A stretch of 64,000 nucleotides of DNA from Achromobacter spanius (GTDB taxonomy: Bacteria; Pseudomonadota; Gammaproteobacteria; Burkholderiales; Burkholderiaceae_B): assembly GCF_002812705.1 (NCBI RefSeq), contig NZ_CP025030.1:620001-684000 (forward strand), in the 5' to 3' direction. Shown here piece by piece: positions 38,080 to 48,500 of this stretch. The translations under genes were made by a program, and so were the position numbers. The stretch's first letter is position 1. Each line of letters begins with the position of its first letter. The notes beneath the pieces are model-generated. The model worked only from the letters and a program-made list of their open reading frames with translations, was not told the DNA's origin and searched no databases.

Positions 38080-38772
38080 ATGGAATTTCCGCAATGGGTA
38101 CAAGATCGCGTCGTGGCGCGCCAAGGCTGCCTGCATCCGTATGACGAACTGCCCGCCGGCCGTACTGCGGTGGTCGTGATCGACATGCAGCAGTATTTCA
38201 CCCTGCCCGGCTATCAGGGCGAATGCGCGCCGGCCCGCGAGATCATCTCCCCCATCAACCGCCTGTGCGACGCGGTGCGCGCGGCGGGCGGCACGGTGGT
38301 GTGGGTGCAGACGGCGTCCGACAATGCCGACGCTTTCTGGTCGCACCATCACGGCGTGATGCTGACACCCGAGCGCAGCAAGCGCCGGCTGGAAACACTG
38401 CGCCGCGATTCGCCGGGCTTTCAACTGCACCCCGACCTGCATGCGGCCGATACCGACCTGCGCGTGGTCAAGCGCTTCTACAGCGCCATGGCGCCGGGTT
38501 CGTCTGAACTGGAACCGCTGTTGCGCGGCTTGGGCGTGGACACGCTGCTGATCGCCGGCACGGTCACCAACGTGTGCTGCGAATCCACCGCGCGCGACGC
38601 CATGATGCGCGACTTCCGCACCATCATGGTGGACGACGCGCTGGCGGCGGTGACGCCTGCCGAGCACGAGCATTCGCTACAGGGGTGGATGCTGTTCTTT
38701 GGCGATGTGCTGTCGGTGGACGAAACCACGGCGCGGCTGACGCCCGCGCAGGCCGCGCGCAAGACCGCCTGA
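38080..38772 (+). CDS. Isochorismatase-like cysteine hydrolase linked to ABC importer
   Basis: 230 residues. The triad is D35 (VVVIDMQQYF), K131 (LRVVKRFYSA) and C166 (IAGTVTNVCCESTARDAMMRDF). The size and the TNVCCESTARDA block resemble ureidoacrylate/N-carbamoyl-type amidohydrolases. It begins nine bases after the permease, in one operon, and so probably acts on the imported compound. It is distinct from the smaller family member at 13478. Confidence 0.92.
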   Translation: MEFPQWVQDRVVARQGCLHPYDELPAGRTAVVVIDMQQYFTLPGYQGECAPAREIISPINRLCDAVRAAGGTVVWVQTASDNADAFWSHHHGVMLTPERSKRRLETLRRDSPGFQLHPDLHAADTDLRVVKRFYSAMAPGSSELEPLLRGLGVDTLLIAGTVTNVCCESTARDAMMRDFRTIMVDDALAAVTPAEHEHSLQGWMLFFGDVLSVDETTARLTPAQAARKTA

Positions 38773-38827
38773 CGGCGAGCGCGGCGGCCCTTCACGGAGC
38801 CGGCCGCGCGCCTTGGCCGACATAGCC

Positions 38828-41269
38828 TCAGGTCAGGTTCAGCCAGACGCGACGCATGGTCGGGTCTTCCGGATCCGCGTCGTTGGTGAAGCCCAGGCTC
38901 GTCATCAGCGCCAGCATGGGCCGGTTGGTCGACAACACCAGGCCATCGATGTATTCCAGCCCCTGCTCGCGCGCGGCGTCGATCAGCGCCGTCATCAACT
39001 GACGGCCCAGGCCACGCCGCTGCCAGTCGTCGCCGATCACCAGCGCGTACTCCGCGCCGCGCCCATCCGGGTTGCGCAGATAGTGGGCAAAGCCCACGAT
39101 CACCTCGCGCGGATGCCCCCGGTTGGCCGGGTTGGGCACCTGCGTGGCCGCCACCAGCGCCAGCTCGCGGTGATAGTCCACCTGCGTGTAGCGTGACACC
39201 ATGCGCGGCGTCAGTTCGCGCATCATCGACACAAACCGCATGTAGCGGGACCGCTCCGAAAGACCGCGAATGAATTCCTGCAGCGCGCTCCCGTCTTCCG
39301 GACGAATCGGGCGCAGCACCCATGGAATGCCGTCGTTGAAGCGGCGCACATGCACCAGCCGCGCCGGGTACGGGTGGATCGCCATGTGCGGATAGCCCGA
39401 GGTCTGCGGTGTTTCGCAGCCGGGGGTCTCGGTCAGCGTCATGCGCAGCCCGCCCGCGCGCAGATGCGTTTCACCGGCGTAGAGCGGGTCGATATCCAGC
39501 GATTCGATGTCGGGCAGTTCCGACACCAGTTCAGACACCAGCACCACCGCCTGCTGCAAGGCTTCCGCCGCCATGTGGCCGACGCGCGGCGCCAGCACGC
39601 GGCGCCACAGCCGGCTGCGCTCAATCAACTGGCGGGCCAGAAAGCCGTTGAGCGGCGGCAGGTCCATACCTCGGTCGGACACGGACAGCACCGCGTCGGG
39701 GCCGCCCGCGCCAAAGCGGATGACCGGGCCGAATTGGGGGTCGCGCCACACCTGGATGGCCATCGGCCGGGACTCGGGTTCCGCCGACGCAACGTCGATC
39801 GGCATGTCGCGCAGCGGCACATAGAAAAGGCCCAGCAGCGTCCGGATTTCGGAAGTGTTCAGCTCGCGCCGGCAATCGGCCCGCACGCGCGCGATGAGCT
39901 CGCGCGCGGCGGCCAGGTCGGGCACGTGGCTGGGGGGTTCCTGCGGTTGCGTCTGCAGCAGCAGTTGCTGGTTGTAGTGGTGGGACGCCAGCACCCCAAA
40001 CGCATCGGCGGCCGATTCCGGAGTGCGGAAGGCAGGTGTGCCCGCGTCGTCCAGCATGCGCCGCAAGGGCCGCATGCCGGCGTCGCCCATGAAGCAACTG
40101 ACGACCGGCTTCTTGGCGGTGGGCGCAATCTGCGCCAGCTCGCGGGCAACCGCCGGCATGTCGGCCAGCGCGTCGGGCGCCAGCAGCACCAGCACGCCGT
40201 CCACGCCCACGTCGTCCAGCACCGTTTCCAGAATGGCGCGTATGCGCTCGGGCGTCAGCGGCGTGTAGGTAATGACCGGGTTCTGACAGGCCGCGTCCGG
40301 CTCCAGCATGGCCTCCAGCGCGCGGCGGGTGGCGGGAGCAAGGTCGGCGCGCAGCACGGCGGCGTCGGGGCCGATCAGGTCCATCGCCAACTGGGGAGGC
40401 CCGTTGCCGTTGGAGATCAGCGCCACGCGCCGGCCTTTGGGGCGGCGCGTGTAGCCCAGCACTTTCACGGCCGAGAACAGTTGCACGAAGTAGCGCACGC
40501 GCACGGCGCCCGCGCGGCGCAAGGCGGCGTCGAAGATGGCGTCGCCGCTGTCGGCGTCGGACCGGCCGGCCTTGAGCACGATGACCGGCTTCACGCTGGC
40601 CGCCGCGCGCAAGGCGCTCATGAATTCGCGCGCGGGGCCCACGTCTTCCAGGTACAGCACGATGCTGTCGGTGCGGGGGTCGCTGGCCAGGTAATCCAGC
40701 ACCTTCGACAGCCCCACCACCGCCTCGTCGCCCAGCGACACCGCCGTGGAAAAACCGATGTGCACGTCTTCGGCCCAGTCCATGACCGCGGCCATGATGG
40801 AGCGCGACTGCGCCACCAGCGCCACGCGCCCGGCGCGCGCCAGCACCGGGTGCTGGCTGAAATTCAGGCCTGCGTGCGGCCGCTGCGCGCCAAAGGAACG
40901 CGGGCCCAGCAGTTCGCAACGATTTTCTTCCGCCCACGCCCGGCACAACGCCCATGTGCCGCGCGGATACGGGTCCGGCAGTGGATGCGGCAGCAGGATC
41001 ACGGACCGGGGCGCCAACGCCGACAGCCGGCGCAGCGTTTCAGGCAGCACGGCCGGCGACACGCAAACCAGGGCCAGATCGGGCCGCGCCCCCGCCGCCA
41101 AGCCTTCCAGCGTTGCGGGCAGTTCCGGCGCGGCGCCCGGCTCGCAATCCACCACCGTGGTTTTCGCCTTGAGCGCGGGCGACAGCGAGCCCGCCGCCGG
41201 CAAGGGCCGGTCGGCAACGATCACCAGCGAACTGGGTTCGAACATCGGGGCAAGCGCGTGTCGCAACAT
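38828..41269 (-). CDS. Pat-like protein: acyl-CoA synthetase (ADP-forming) domains fused to GNAT acetyltransferase
   Basis: 813 residues. The order is a CoA-binding domain (residues about 10-130), a succinyl-CoA-synthetase-like flavodoxin domain (VALVAQSRSIMAAVMDWA), a second such domain, an ATP-grasp-like segment and a C-terminal GNAT domain (about 645-813) with acetyl-CoA motif WQRRGLGRQLMTALIDAA. The position where active ADP-forming enzymes carry a phospho-accepting His (S-H-T-G) reads SDADSGDAIFDAALRRAG, so ligase activity is probably lost. That matches the PatZ/Pat lysine acetyltransferases, which acetylate acyl-CoA synthetases and other proteins. It diverges from gltX. Confidence 0.92.
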   Translation of the reverse strand: MLRHALAPMFEPSSLVIVADRPLPAAGSLSPALKAKTTVVDCEPGAAPELPATLEGLAAGARPDLALVCVSPAVLPETLRRLSALAPRSVILLPHPLPDPYPRGTWALCRAWAEENRCELLGPRSFGAQRPHAGLNFSQHPVLARAGRVALVAQSRSIMAAVMDWAEDVHIGFSTAVSLGDEAVVGLSKVLDYLASDPRTDSIVLYLEDVGPAREFMSALRAAASVKPVIVLKAGRSDADSGDAIFDAALRRAGAVRVRYFVQLFSAVKVLGYTRRPKGRRVALISNGNGPPQLAMDLIGPDAAVLRADLAPATRRALEAMLEPDAACQNPVITYTPLTPERIRAILETVLDDVGVDGVLVLLAPDALADMPAVARELAQIAPTAKKPVVSCFMGDAGMRPLRRMLDDAGTPAFRTPESAADAFGVLASHHYNQQLLLQTQPQEPPSHVPDLAAARELIARVRADCRRELNTSEIRTLLGLFYVPLRDMPIDVASAEPESRPMAIQVWRDPQFGPVIRFGAGGPDAVLSVSDRGMDLPPLNGFLARQLIERSRLWRRVLAPRVGHMAAEALQQAVVLVSELVSELPDIESLDIDPLYAGETHLRAGGLRMTLTETPGCETPQTSGYPHMAIHPYPARLVHVRRFNDGIPWVLRPIRPEDGSALQEFIRGLSERSRYMRFVSMMRELTPRMVSRYTQVDYHRELALVAATQVPNPANRGHPREVIVGFAHYLRNPDGRGAEYALVIGDDWQRRGLGRQLMTALIDAAREQGLEYIDGLVLSTNRPMLALMTSLGFTNDADPEDPTMRRVWLNLT

Positions 41270-41388
41270 AGGGAGGGTCGCCCTAATCTAAAATACCGTT
41301 CATCGTAACAAGACAAGCCCGCCGTCCGCTTGATGTGGACCGTATCCGACGCCGCTTTGTGGCGCCGCAGCCGCTATCATTGCCCCCT

Positions 41389-42795
41389 ATGACTTCCAAC
41401 GCCACTTCCCCCATCCGTACCCGCTTCGCGCCTTCGCCCACGGGCTTTTTGCACTTGGGCGGCGCGCGCACCGCGCTGTTCTCCTGGGCGTTCGCACGCC
41501 ATCACCAAGGCACGTTCGTGCTGCGCATTGAAGACACGGACGTCGAGCGCTCCACGCCGGAAGCCGTGCAGGCCATTCTGGACAGCATGGAATGGCTGGG
41601 CATGCAGCCCGACGAAGGCCCCTTCTACCAAATGCAGCGCATGGACCGCTACCGCGAGGTGGTGGCGCAGATGCTGGCCGCCGGCACCGCTTACCATTGC
41701 TATAGCTCGCCCGAGGAAGTGGAAGCCATGCGGGAAGCCGCCCGCGCGCGCGGCGACAAACCGCGCTATGACGGCACGTGGCGCCCGGAACCGGGCAAGA
41801 CGCTGCCCGCCGTTCCCGAAGGCCGCAAGCCGGTGGTGCGCTTCAAGAATCCCCAGGAAGGCGCCACGTCATGGAACGACATGGTCAAGGGCACGATCAG
41901 CTTCGACAACACCGAACTGGACGACCTGATCATCGCGCGCCCCGACGGCACGCCCACCTACAACTTCTGCGTCGTGGTCGACGACTGGGACATGGGCATC
42001 ACCCACGTGCTGCGCGGCGATGACCACGTCAACAACACGCCGCGCCAGATCAACATCCTGCGCGCGCTGGGCGCGACGCTGCCCGAATACGGCCACGTGC
42101 CCATGATCCTGGGCCCGGATGGCGAAAAGCTGTCCAAGCGCCACGGCGCGGTCAACGTCATGGAGTACGACAACGAAGGCTATCTGCCCGAGGCCATGAT
42201 CAACTACCTGGCCCGCCTGGGCTGGAGCCACGGCGACGACGAGCTTTTCTCGCGCGAACAATTGGTGTCGTGGTTCGACACCAAGCATTTGTCGAAGTCC
42301 GCGTCGCAATGGGATCCGAAGAAGCTGAACTGGGTCAACGCCCACTACATCAAGCAGATGGACAACGCGGAACTGGCCGAGCGCGTGGCGCCGCGCGTGG
42401 CGAACCGTGGCGGCCATCCGGAAAAGATTGATCTGCCGGGCGTGATGGGCTTGTTGAAAGACCGCGCGGAAACGCTGGAGCAACTGGCCGACGGCGCCAT
42501 GTTGTTCTGCGCGCCGTTCACGCCCGCCGCGCCGGAACTGGTCGAACAGCACCTGACGCCTGCCGCGCGCGAAGCGCTGGCTGACTTCGCGCAGCGCGCC
42601 AAGGATACGGACTGGACCCGTGAAGCGCTGTCGGCCCTGATCAAGGCGGTGCTGGCCGACCGTGGCTTGAAGATGCCGCAACTGGCGATTCCGCTGCGCG
42701 TGGCGGTGACGGGTCAGACCCAGACGCCGGCGGTTGATGCGGTGTTGGCGTTGCTGGGTAAGGAAACGGTGCTGGGACGGTTGGGGGGGGTTTAA
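41389..42795 (+). CDS. gltX: Glutamyl-tRNA synthetase
   Basis: 468 residues. HIGH-type motif in [22 protein letters not shown] and the KMSKS-type motif as [10 protein letters not shown]. Tetrahelical anticodon-binding domains follow. The ATG at 41389 is chosen; 18 upstream codons are outside the family. Standard length for a discriminating GluRS. Confidence 0.98.
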   Translation: MTSNATSPIRTRFAPSPTGFLHLGGARTALFSWAFARHHQGTFVLRIEDTDVERSTPEAVQAILDSMEWLGMQPDEGPFYQMQRMDRYREVVAQMLAAGTAYHCYSSPEEVEAMREAARARGDKPRYDGTWRPEPGKTLPAVPEGRKPVVRFKNPQEGATSWNDMVKGTISFDNTELDDLIIARPDGTPTYNFCVVVDDWDMGITHVLRGDDHVNNTPRQINILRALGATLPEYGHVPMILGPDGEKLSKRHGAVNVMEYDNEGYLPEAMINYLARLGWSHGDDELFSREQLVSWFDTKHLSKSASQWDPKKLNWVNAHYIKQMDNAELAERVAPRVANRGGHPEKIDLPGVMGLLKDRAETLEQLADGAMLFCAPFTPAAPELVEQHLTPAAREALADFAQRAKDTDWTREALSALIKAVLADRGLKMPQLAIPLRVAVTGQTQTPAVDAVLALLGKETVLGRLGGV

Positions 42796-42879
42796 GGTTT
42801 GGGGCCCTTGGTGGCGCTGGTGTTTTTGGGGCCCCACCATGGGTTGCGAGTGATCGGCGGTGGTGTTCGGTGTAGAACC

Positions 42880-42945
42880 GCATGGGTTGCGCGCGATCGA
42901 CACTAGTGTTCTTTTGGGCGCGGTCTCGCGCTTCACCCATCCTAC
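42880..42945. repeat. Half copy of the nested-palindrome repeat, overlapping MFS stop codon
   Basis: The left outer arm (GCATGGGTTGCGCGCG, 42880-42895; a further variant at 42837-42851) and left inner arm (GCGCTTCACCCATCCTAC, 42928-42945) are present; the right half is missing. The CTA within this arm is the TAG stop of the MFS gene on the other strand, so the element has fused to the gene end. Confidence 0.8.
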
Positions 42946-44141
42946 GGGGTTGAGGGTTTGGGGCGGGTTTTCAGGGCGCGGGCGAAGAAGGCGCCTAGCA
43001 GGGGGAGCAGGATGGCGGAGCCGCCGAAGAGGGCTGCGGCGCCTATCTCGTCTACTACCGCGCCCGCCAGCGCCACGCCGGCCGCCTGGCCCATGAACAG
43101 GCAGGATGCAAACCAGGCCACAGCAGTGCCGCGCGCTGACGGCACCATCTGCGTGGCGTTGGTTTGCAGGGTGGCGTGCAGCAGGTAATAGCCAAAGCCG
43201 GCCAGCACGCTGGCAAGCAGGCTCCACATCCACACCGGCCCCAGTAAGTACGACAGGAAGGCCACGCCCAGCACCAGGCCGCCCGCCACCGCCAGGCCGC
43301 GTTCACCCAGGCGCTTGAGGATGCGGCCGGCCACCACCGTGTAGATCAGCCCGCCCACCGCGTAGACTGCCACCAAGGCGCCCGCGGCAGTCAGCGAAAT
43401 ATCGAAGCGTTCGTGCAGATAGGACGGGGCAAACGCCAGCGCACCAAAGACCAGCAGGCCTTCGACGAACACCGTCGCCAACACGATACGCGCCCAGGGG
43501 GTGCCCAGCACCAGCCGCGCCTGCCCCACAAAGCCCTGGCGGACGGCGTTGGGGTCCACCTGCGCAAAGCCCGCCGCGCGTTGGCGGCGCACTTCCAGGT
43601 GCAGCAGCACGCCAACGATCAGGTAGCCGGCCACCAGCGAGGCAAAGGCCCAGCGCCAGCCCACCGTATCGGCGAACAAGCCGCCGGCCAATTGGCCGGC
43701 CGACATGCCGAGGATGGTGCCGGTCAGAAAGCGCGCCAGCGTTGCCTGCCGGCGCTCATAGGGCACGTTGTCGCCGATCCATGCCATGGAGAGCGGGACG
43801 ATGCCCGCCCCTGCCGCGCCCGACACGGCGCGGCACAAGACCAACATATCCAGGGAATCCGCCATGACGGCGCCGGCGCTGCCCACGGCGCAGGCCACCG
43901 TCGCCACGCTGACGACGCGGTACTTGCCGTAGCGGTCGCCCACCGGGCCGAAGAACATCTGCAACACGCCATAGGCCACGGCAAACGCCGTCACCACGCG
44001 CGCGGCCTGCCCGGTAGATGTGCCGAATTCCGCCGCCAGTTGCGGCAGCATGGGATCACAGATACGGAAGGCGCTGGCGCTGACGAAAGCAGCCAGGGCA
44101 AGCAGCGCGATGGCGCGTGCTTCAGAAGACATGGCGGGCAT
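42942..44141 (-). CDS. MFS transporter (YnfM/AraJ-like drug or metabolite efflux)
   Basis: About 399 residues with 12 predicted membrane spans. The N-terminal half carries the MFS loop FFGPVGDRYGKYRVV (D-R-x-G-R/K type). The ATG at 44141 is used; one three codons later is also possible. The substrate cannot be told. The last residues (KTRPKPSTP) and the stop codon fall in or next to a dispersed repeat, which may have replaced the original 3' end. Confidence 0.9.
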   Translation of the reverse strand: MPAMSSEARAIALLALAAFVSASAFRICDPMLPQLAAEFGTSTGQAARVVTAFAVAYGVLQMFFGPVGDRYGKYRVVSVATVACAVGSAGAVMADSLDMLVLCRAVSGAAGAGIVPLSMAWIGDNVPYERRQATLARFLTGTILGMSAGQLAGGLFADTVGWRWAFASLVAGYLIVGVLLHLEVRRQRAAGFAQVDPNAVRQGFVGQARLVLGTPWARIVLATVFVEGLLVFGALAFAPSYLHERFDISLTAAGALVAVYAVGGLIYTVVAGRILKRLGERGLAVAGGLVLGVAFLSYLLGPVWMWSLLASVLAGFGYYLLHATLQTNATQMVPSARGTAVAWFASCLFMGQAAGVALAGAVVDEIGAAALFGGSAILLPLLGAFFARALKTRPKPSTP

Positions 44142-44239
44142 GGGAAACCGGCGGCAAGGCAAAAGTCGAAGCCCGCACCTTACCGCAGCCAGCCCATCCT
44201 GGCGCGGCGGACGCACGCAGTGTCCGCCCCGCGCAACGG

Positions 44240-44746
44240 TCAGTAAGGCAGGCGGTAGCCCTGCGGCATGCGACGCGCGGTCACCAATTGACCGCCGCTC
44301 TTGAGCTCGCGCAGCGTCAGCTTGGCGCGCTCGACCTTTTCGACGCGGTAGCGGCTCAGGTAGATGGGGTCCTTGGTATCCACGGGCTCGCCGGCGGATT
44401 TGGTCGTCTGCATCGTGTAGACGTTGTCGGCCACGGTCCAGCAGCCGGTCTCACGCAAGGCCGGACGCGCCTTGCGCCCGATCTTGAGCAACGACTCATA
44501 GGCCATGGTGCCATCGGCGGACAAGACGATCAGCGATTGCAGTTCCCCGCTGACGTCGCGCGGCCGCGTGTTCGACAGCCATGTCCCGATCATGGGGTCA
44601 CCCGTTTTGGCGGGCACGCAGGCCACCGGTTTGGGCGGTGCCTCGGGCTGGCCGTCGGTGATGGCGGCGGGCTTTCTGGCCACGCAACCGGCCAGGACAA
44701 GAACGGCACAGGCGATGCTGGCCGAACGCAAATACACACTGCTCAT
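44240..44746 (-). CDS. Hypothetical lipoprotein
   Basis: 168 residues. A short signal ends in the lipobox LAGC (lipid-modified Cys about residue 21), followed by a Pro-rich linker. A small domain reads GTWLSNTRPRDVSGELQSLIVLSADGTMAYESLLKIGR, with the G-T-W...DGT pattern seen in lipocalin-like or META-like periplasmic lipoproteins. Asp is absent at position +2, so outer-membrane sorting is expected. Function unknown. Confidence 0.75.
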   Translation of the reverse strand: MSSVYLRSASIACAVLVLAGCVARKPAAITDGQPEAPPKPVACVPAKTGDPMIGTWLSNTRPRDVSGELQSLIVLSADGTMAYESLLKIGRKARPALRETGCWTVADNVYTMQTTKSAGEPVDTKDPIYLSRYRVEKVERAKLTLRELKSGGQLVTARRMPQGYRLPY

Positions 44747-44965
44747 GACTTCCTCAACACGTCTGTCGACGCGGCGTACCGATCAGACCGGCACGGGCTT
44801 CGCGCAGCAAACATGACGCACTCTAATGAGCCGCTAGGTAAGAATCAACGACGATCCGCGCCGTGTGCAATTGCGCAACAGTGCACGCCGGAATGCGCCG
44901 GTTTTAGGTGTGGAACGCGCACGAATGCGTTGGTTTCAAGCGACACCGTGGCCGTGTGTCGCGTC

Positions 44966-44991
44966 GGCGCTCTCTATATATAGAGAGCGCC
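44966..44991. repeat. 26-base perfect palindrome next to the Lrp-type gene
   Basis: GGCGCTCTCTATA and its exact complement form an uninterrupted palindrome ending ten bases beyond the stop of the gene at 45001. It can fold as a loop-less cruciform or a stem with a tiny loop. No T run follows on either strand, so a terminator role is doubtful; a dimeric protein site is an alternative. Confidence 0.7.
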
Positions 44992-45000
44992 ATCCATCCC

Positions 45001-45450
45001 TTACAGCGGCAGCCGTTGTTCGTGCTTGATCTCGCGCAGCGCCACGATGGTGCGTGTCTGGCGGATGCCGGGCATGTTGAACAGGAAGCGGTGCAGGAAA
45101 CGGTCGTACGCTTCCGGGCTTTCCACCAGGATCTTCAACAGGAAGTCGGAATCGCCGGTCACCGCATAACACTCCAGGATCTCGGGCGCGTCGCGCACCG
45201 AACGCTCGAAGTGCTCGACCGTGTTCGAGGAATGCCGCTCCAGGCTGATCTGCGCAAACATGCAGCCCAGCCCCACCTTGCTGCGGTCCACCTGGGCGCT
45301 ATAGCCCTGGATGACCCCGCTGGCTTCCATCGCCTTTACCCGCCGCCACACGGGTGCGGCCGATAGCCCCACCTTGTCGGACAACTGCTGCGCCGAAGCC
45401 CGGCCGTCCTCCTGCAAGGCCTTGAGGATGCCGATATCGGTCTTGTCCAT
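45001..45450 (-). CDS. Lrp/AsnC family transcriptional regulator
   Basis: 149 residues. The N-terminal HTH reads DIGILKALQEDGRASAQQLSDKVGLSAAPVWRRVKAME, and the C-terminal RAM ligand-binding domain includes ECYAVTGDSDFLLKILVESPEAYDRFL. It is divergent from the indolepyruvate oxidoreductase gene. That layout is common for local Lrp regulators controlling aromatic or branched-chain amino acid catabolism, so it probably regulates its neighbour. Confidence 0.94.
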   Translation of the reverse strand: MDKTDIGILKALQEDGRASAQQLSDKVGLSAAPVWRRVKAMEASGVIQGYSAQVDRSKVGLGCMFAQISLERHSSNTVEHFERSVRDAPEILECYAVTGDSDFLLKILVESPEAYDRFLHRFLFNMPGIRQTRTIVALREIKHEQRLPL

Positions 45451-45488
45451 CGCTTTGTCTCCTGGTTTTTGTCGAACACGAAATGTTC

Positions 45489-45527
45489 ATTGCGTATTAT
45501 AGGGATAGCACGATCCAAAAACGCAAT
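45489..45527. promoter_or_regulatory. Shared promoter/operator region of the Lrp-type gene and iorAB-like gene
   Basis: A perfect TATAAT on the minus strand (plus 45496-45501) is a good -10 box for the Lrp-type gene, about 45 bases before its start. ATTGCGT (45489-45495) and ACGCAAT (45521-45527) form an inverted repeat around it, suited to an autoregulating Lrp dimer. The -35 match is poor. Confidence 0.55.
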
Positions 45528-45580
45528 AAATCGGATGCTCCACGAACCTATCATGGTGCCAAATACCAGGAGCATTCATT

Positions 45581-48500
45581 ATGGACGGCACTCCCGCCCC
45601 CGATCCCCAGTTGGACCTTGACTACCAGCTTGCCGACAACCTCACCCGAGAGTCCGGCCGCATCTTCCTGACGGGGACGCAAGCGCTCGTGCGGATCATG
45701 CTCACGCAGGCGCGGGTCGACCGCGAACGCGGGCTGAACACGGCGGGCTTTGTGTCGGGCTATCGCGGTTCGCCATTGGGTGGCGTGGACATGGCGATGT
45801 GGAAGGCGAAGAAGGCGCTGGACGCCAGCCAGATCTCGTTCTTGCCCGGCATCAATGAAGACATGGCGGCTACCGCCGTCATGGGCACACAGCAGGCCGG
45901 CGTACGCGCCGACCGCAACGTCGATGGCGTGTTCGCCATGTGGTACGGCAAGGGCCCGGGCGTGGACCGCGCGGGCGACGCGCTGCACCACGGCAACGCG
46001 GCGGGCGCCTCGCGCAACGGCGGCGTGCTGGTGGTGGTGGGTGATGACCACACCGCCGTGTCGTCGTCCATTCCGCACGCCAGCGAAGCGTCGCTGATCG
46101 GCTGGCAGATGCCCATCGTGCATCCGACCTCTATCGACGAGTATGAAACGTTCGCGCTGTGGGGCTGGGCGCTGTCGCGCTATGCCGGCACCTGGGTCGC
46201 GTTCAAGGCGGTGTCCGAGACCATCGAAAGCGGCCACTCGTTCACGCCAGCCGCCGTGCAGGACTACGACATGCCGGCCGACCCCGACATGCCGCCCGAA
46301 GCGCTGGAATATTCCGCGCGCGACTTCCTGTCGCTTGCCGTCGAAACGCGCATGAACCTGCGCATGAAAGCCGTTGCCGCGTTCGCGCGCCGCCACAGCA
46401 TCGACCGCCTGACCTGTCCCGCGCCCAAGGCGACCGTGGGCATCGTCACGGTCGGCAAAGCGCACCTGGACACCATGGAAGCGCTGGCGCGCCTGGGTGT
46501 GGACACCGTCACCGCCAACGCGCCCGTGCGTATCTACAAGCCGGGCCTGACCTGGCCGATGGACGGCGGACGGCTGCTGGAGTTTGCGCGCGGGCTGTCG
46601 CACATTCTGGTGGTTGAAGAAAAAGGCGCCGTGGTCGAAAGCCAGATCAAGGATCTGCTGTTCAATTTGCCCGAGCGCCCGACGGTCATCGGCAAGAAGG
46701 GCTTTGATGGCGAAACGCTGGTGCCCTCGGCCGGACAACTGCGCCCGTCGCTGCTGGCCCAGCCGCTAGCCGCCTGGTTGACGCGCACCGCCGGCCTGCC
46801 GCTGGGCGCGGACCTGGCGGCATTCGAATGCCAGGCCGCACTGTCCAACGATGCCGATGGCATGCGCCGCCGTCCCTATTTCTGTTCGGGCTGTCCCCAC
46901 AGCACGTCGACCAAGGTACCCGAGGGCAGCCAGGCGCTGTCGGGCGTGGGCTGCCACTACATGGCCGCCTGGATGGACCGCGACACGGGCGGCCTGACGC
47001 AGATGGGCGGCGAAGGCGTCGACTGGATCGGCTTGTCGCGCTACACCAAGATGCCGCACATCTTCCAGAACATGGGAGAAGGCACCTATTACCACTCGGG
47101 CTATCTGGCGATCCGCCAAGCTGTAGCCGCGCGCGCCAACATCACCTACAAGATCCTGTTCAACGACGCGGTTGCGATGACGGGCGGGCAGCCGGTGGAC
47201 GGGCCGATCTCGGTGCCGCAGATCTGCCAGCAGCTACGCGGCGAAAACGTGGCGCGCATCGTCGTCACCAGTGACGAGCCTGAAAAATACCAGGGCGTGG
47301 ATCTGGGCCCGAACATCAAGGTGCACCATCGCCGCGAGCTGGACGCGGTGCAGCGCGAGTTGCGCGAGATTCCCGGCGTGACCGTGCTGATCCATGATCA
47401 AACCTGCGCCGCAGAGAAGCGCCGCCGCCGCAAGAAGAACCAGTTTCCCGACCCGGCACGCCGCATGCTGATCAACAGCGCGGTGTGCGAAGGCTGCGGC
47501 GATTGCGGCGTGCAATCGAACTGCCTGTCGGTGGTGCCGCTGGAAACGCCGTATGGCCGCAAGCGCGCCATCGACCAATCCAGCTGCAACAAGGACTACT
47601 CCTGCGCGGAAGGGTTCTGCCCCAGCTTCGTCTCGGTGATGGGTGGCAAGCCACGCAAGAGCGCGGCGCCCAAGACCGATCAGGAACGCCTGCAACGCCT
47701 GATCGAACAGTTGCCGCAGCCCGCCACGCCGTCGCTGGACCGCCCCTATCGCCTGCTGGTGGCCGGCATGGGCGGCACGGGCGTCATCACCATCGGCGCC
47801 ATCGTGTCGATGGCCGCGCACCTGGAAGGCCTGTCGGCCGCGGTTCTGGACCTGACCGGCCTGGCGCAAAAAGGCGGCACGGTCGTGAGCCATATCCGCT
47901 TGGCCCCGGCGGGCGCGCCGGCAGGCCCCGTCCGCCTGGATTGGCAGCAGGCTGATGCCGCCATCCTGTGCGACCCGGTGGCCTCGGTGGCGCCGGATTC
48001 GCTGGGCGCGCTGCGTCGCGGGCACACCCAGGTCACGGTCAACACCTACGTTGCGCCGGTATCCGAATTCACCCGCAATCCTGATGCGGCCATGCGGCCG
48101 AAAGCGCTGCTGGCCAAGATCCGGCACGCCGCGGGCGATGCCAACACGGCCGCCATCGATGCGCACGAAGCCGCGCTGGCCTTGTTCGGCGACAGCATCC
48201 TGTCCAACATGTTCATGTTGGGCTATGCGTGGCAACGCGGCGGCGTGCCGCTGTCGCAAGCGGCCATCAACCGCGCCATCGAGCTGAACGGCGTGGCCAT
48301 CGCGGCCAATCGCGCCGCCTTTGACAGCGGCCGCCTGGCCGCGCACCAGCCCGATGCGCTGGAAAGCGCCTTGCGTCCACGCGCCCAGGTCGTGCAATTG
48401 CATGTGCCGGAAACGTTCGACCGCGCCGTGGCCCGCCGCGTCGCGGACCTGACGGCCTACCAGGACGCCCGTTATGCGCGCGTCTACCAGGACGTCGTCG

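Noticed and set aside
44966..44991. Perfect palindrome taken as an intrinsic terminator
   Set aside because: No run of T follows on either strand, so I list it as a repeat instead.
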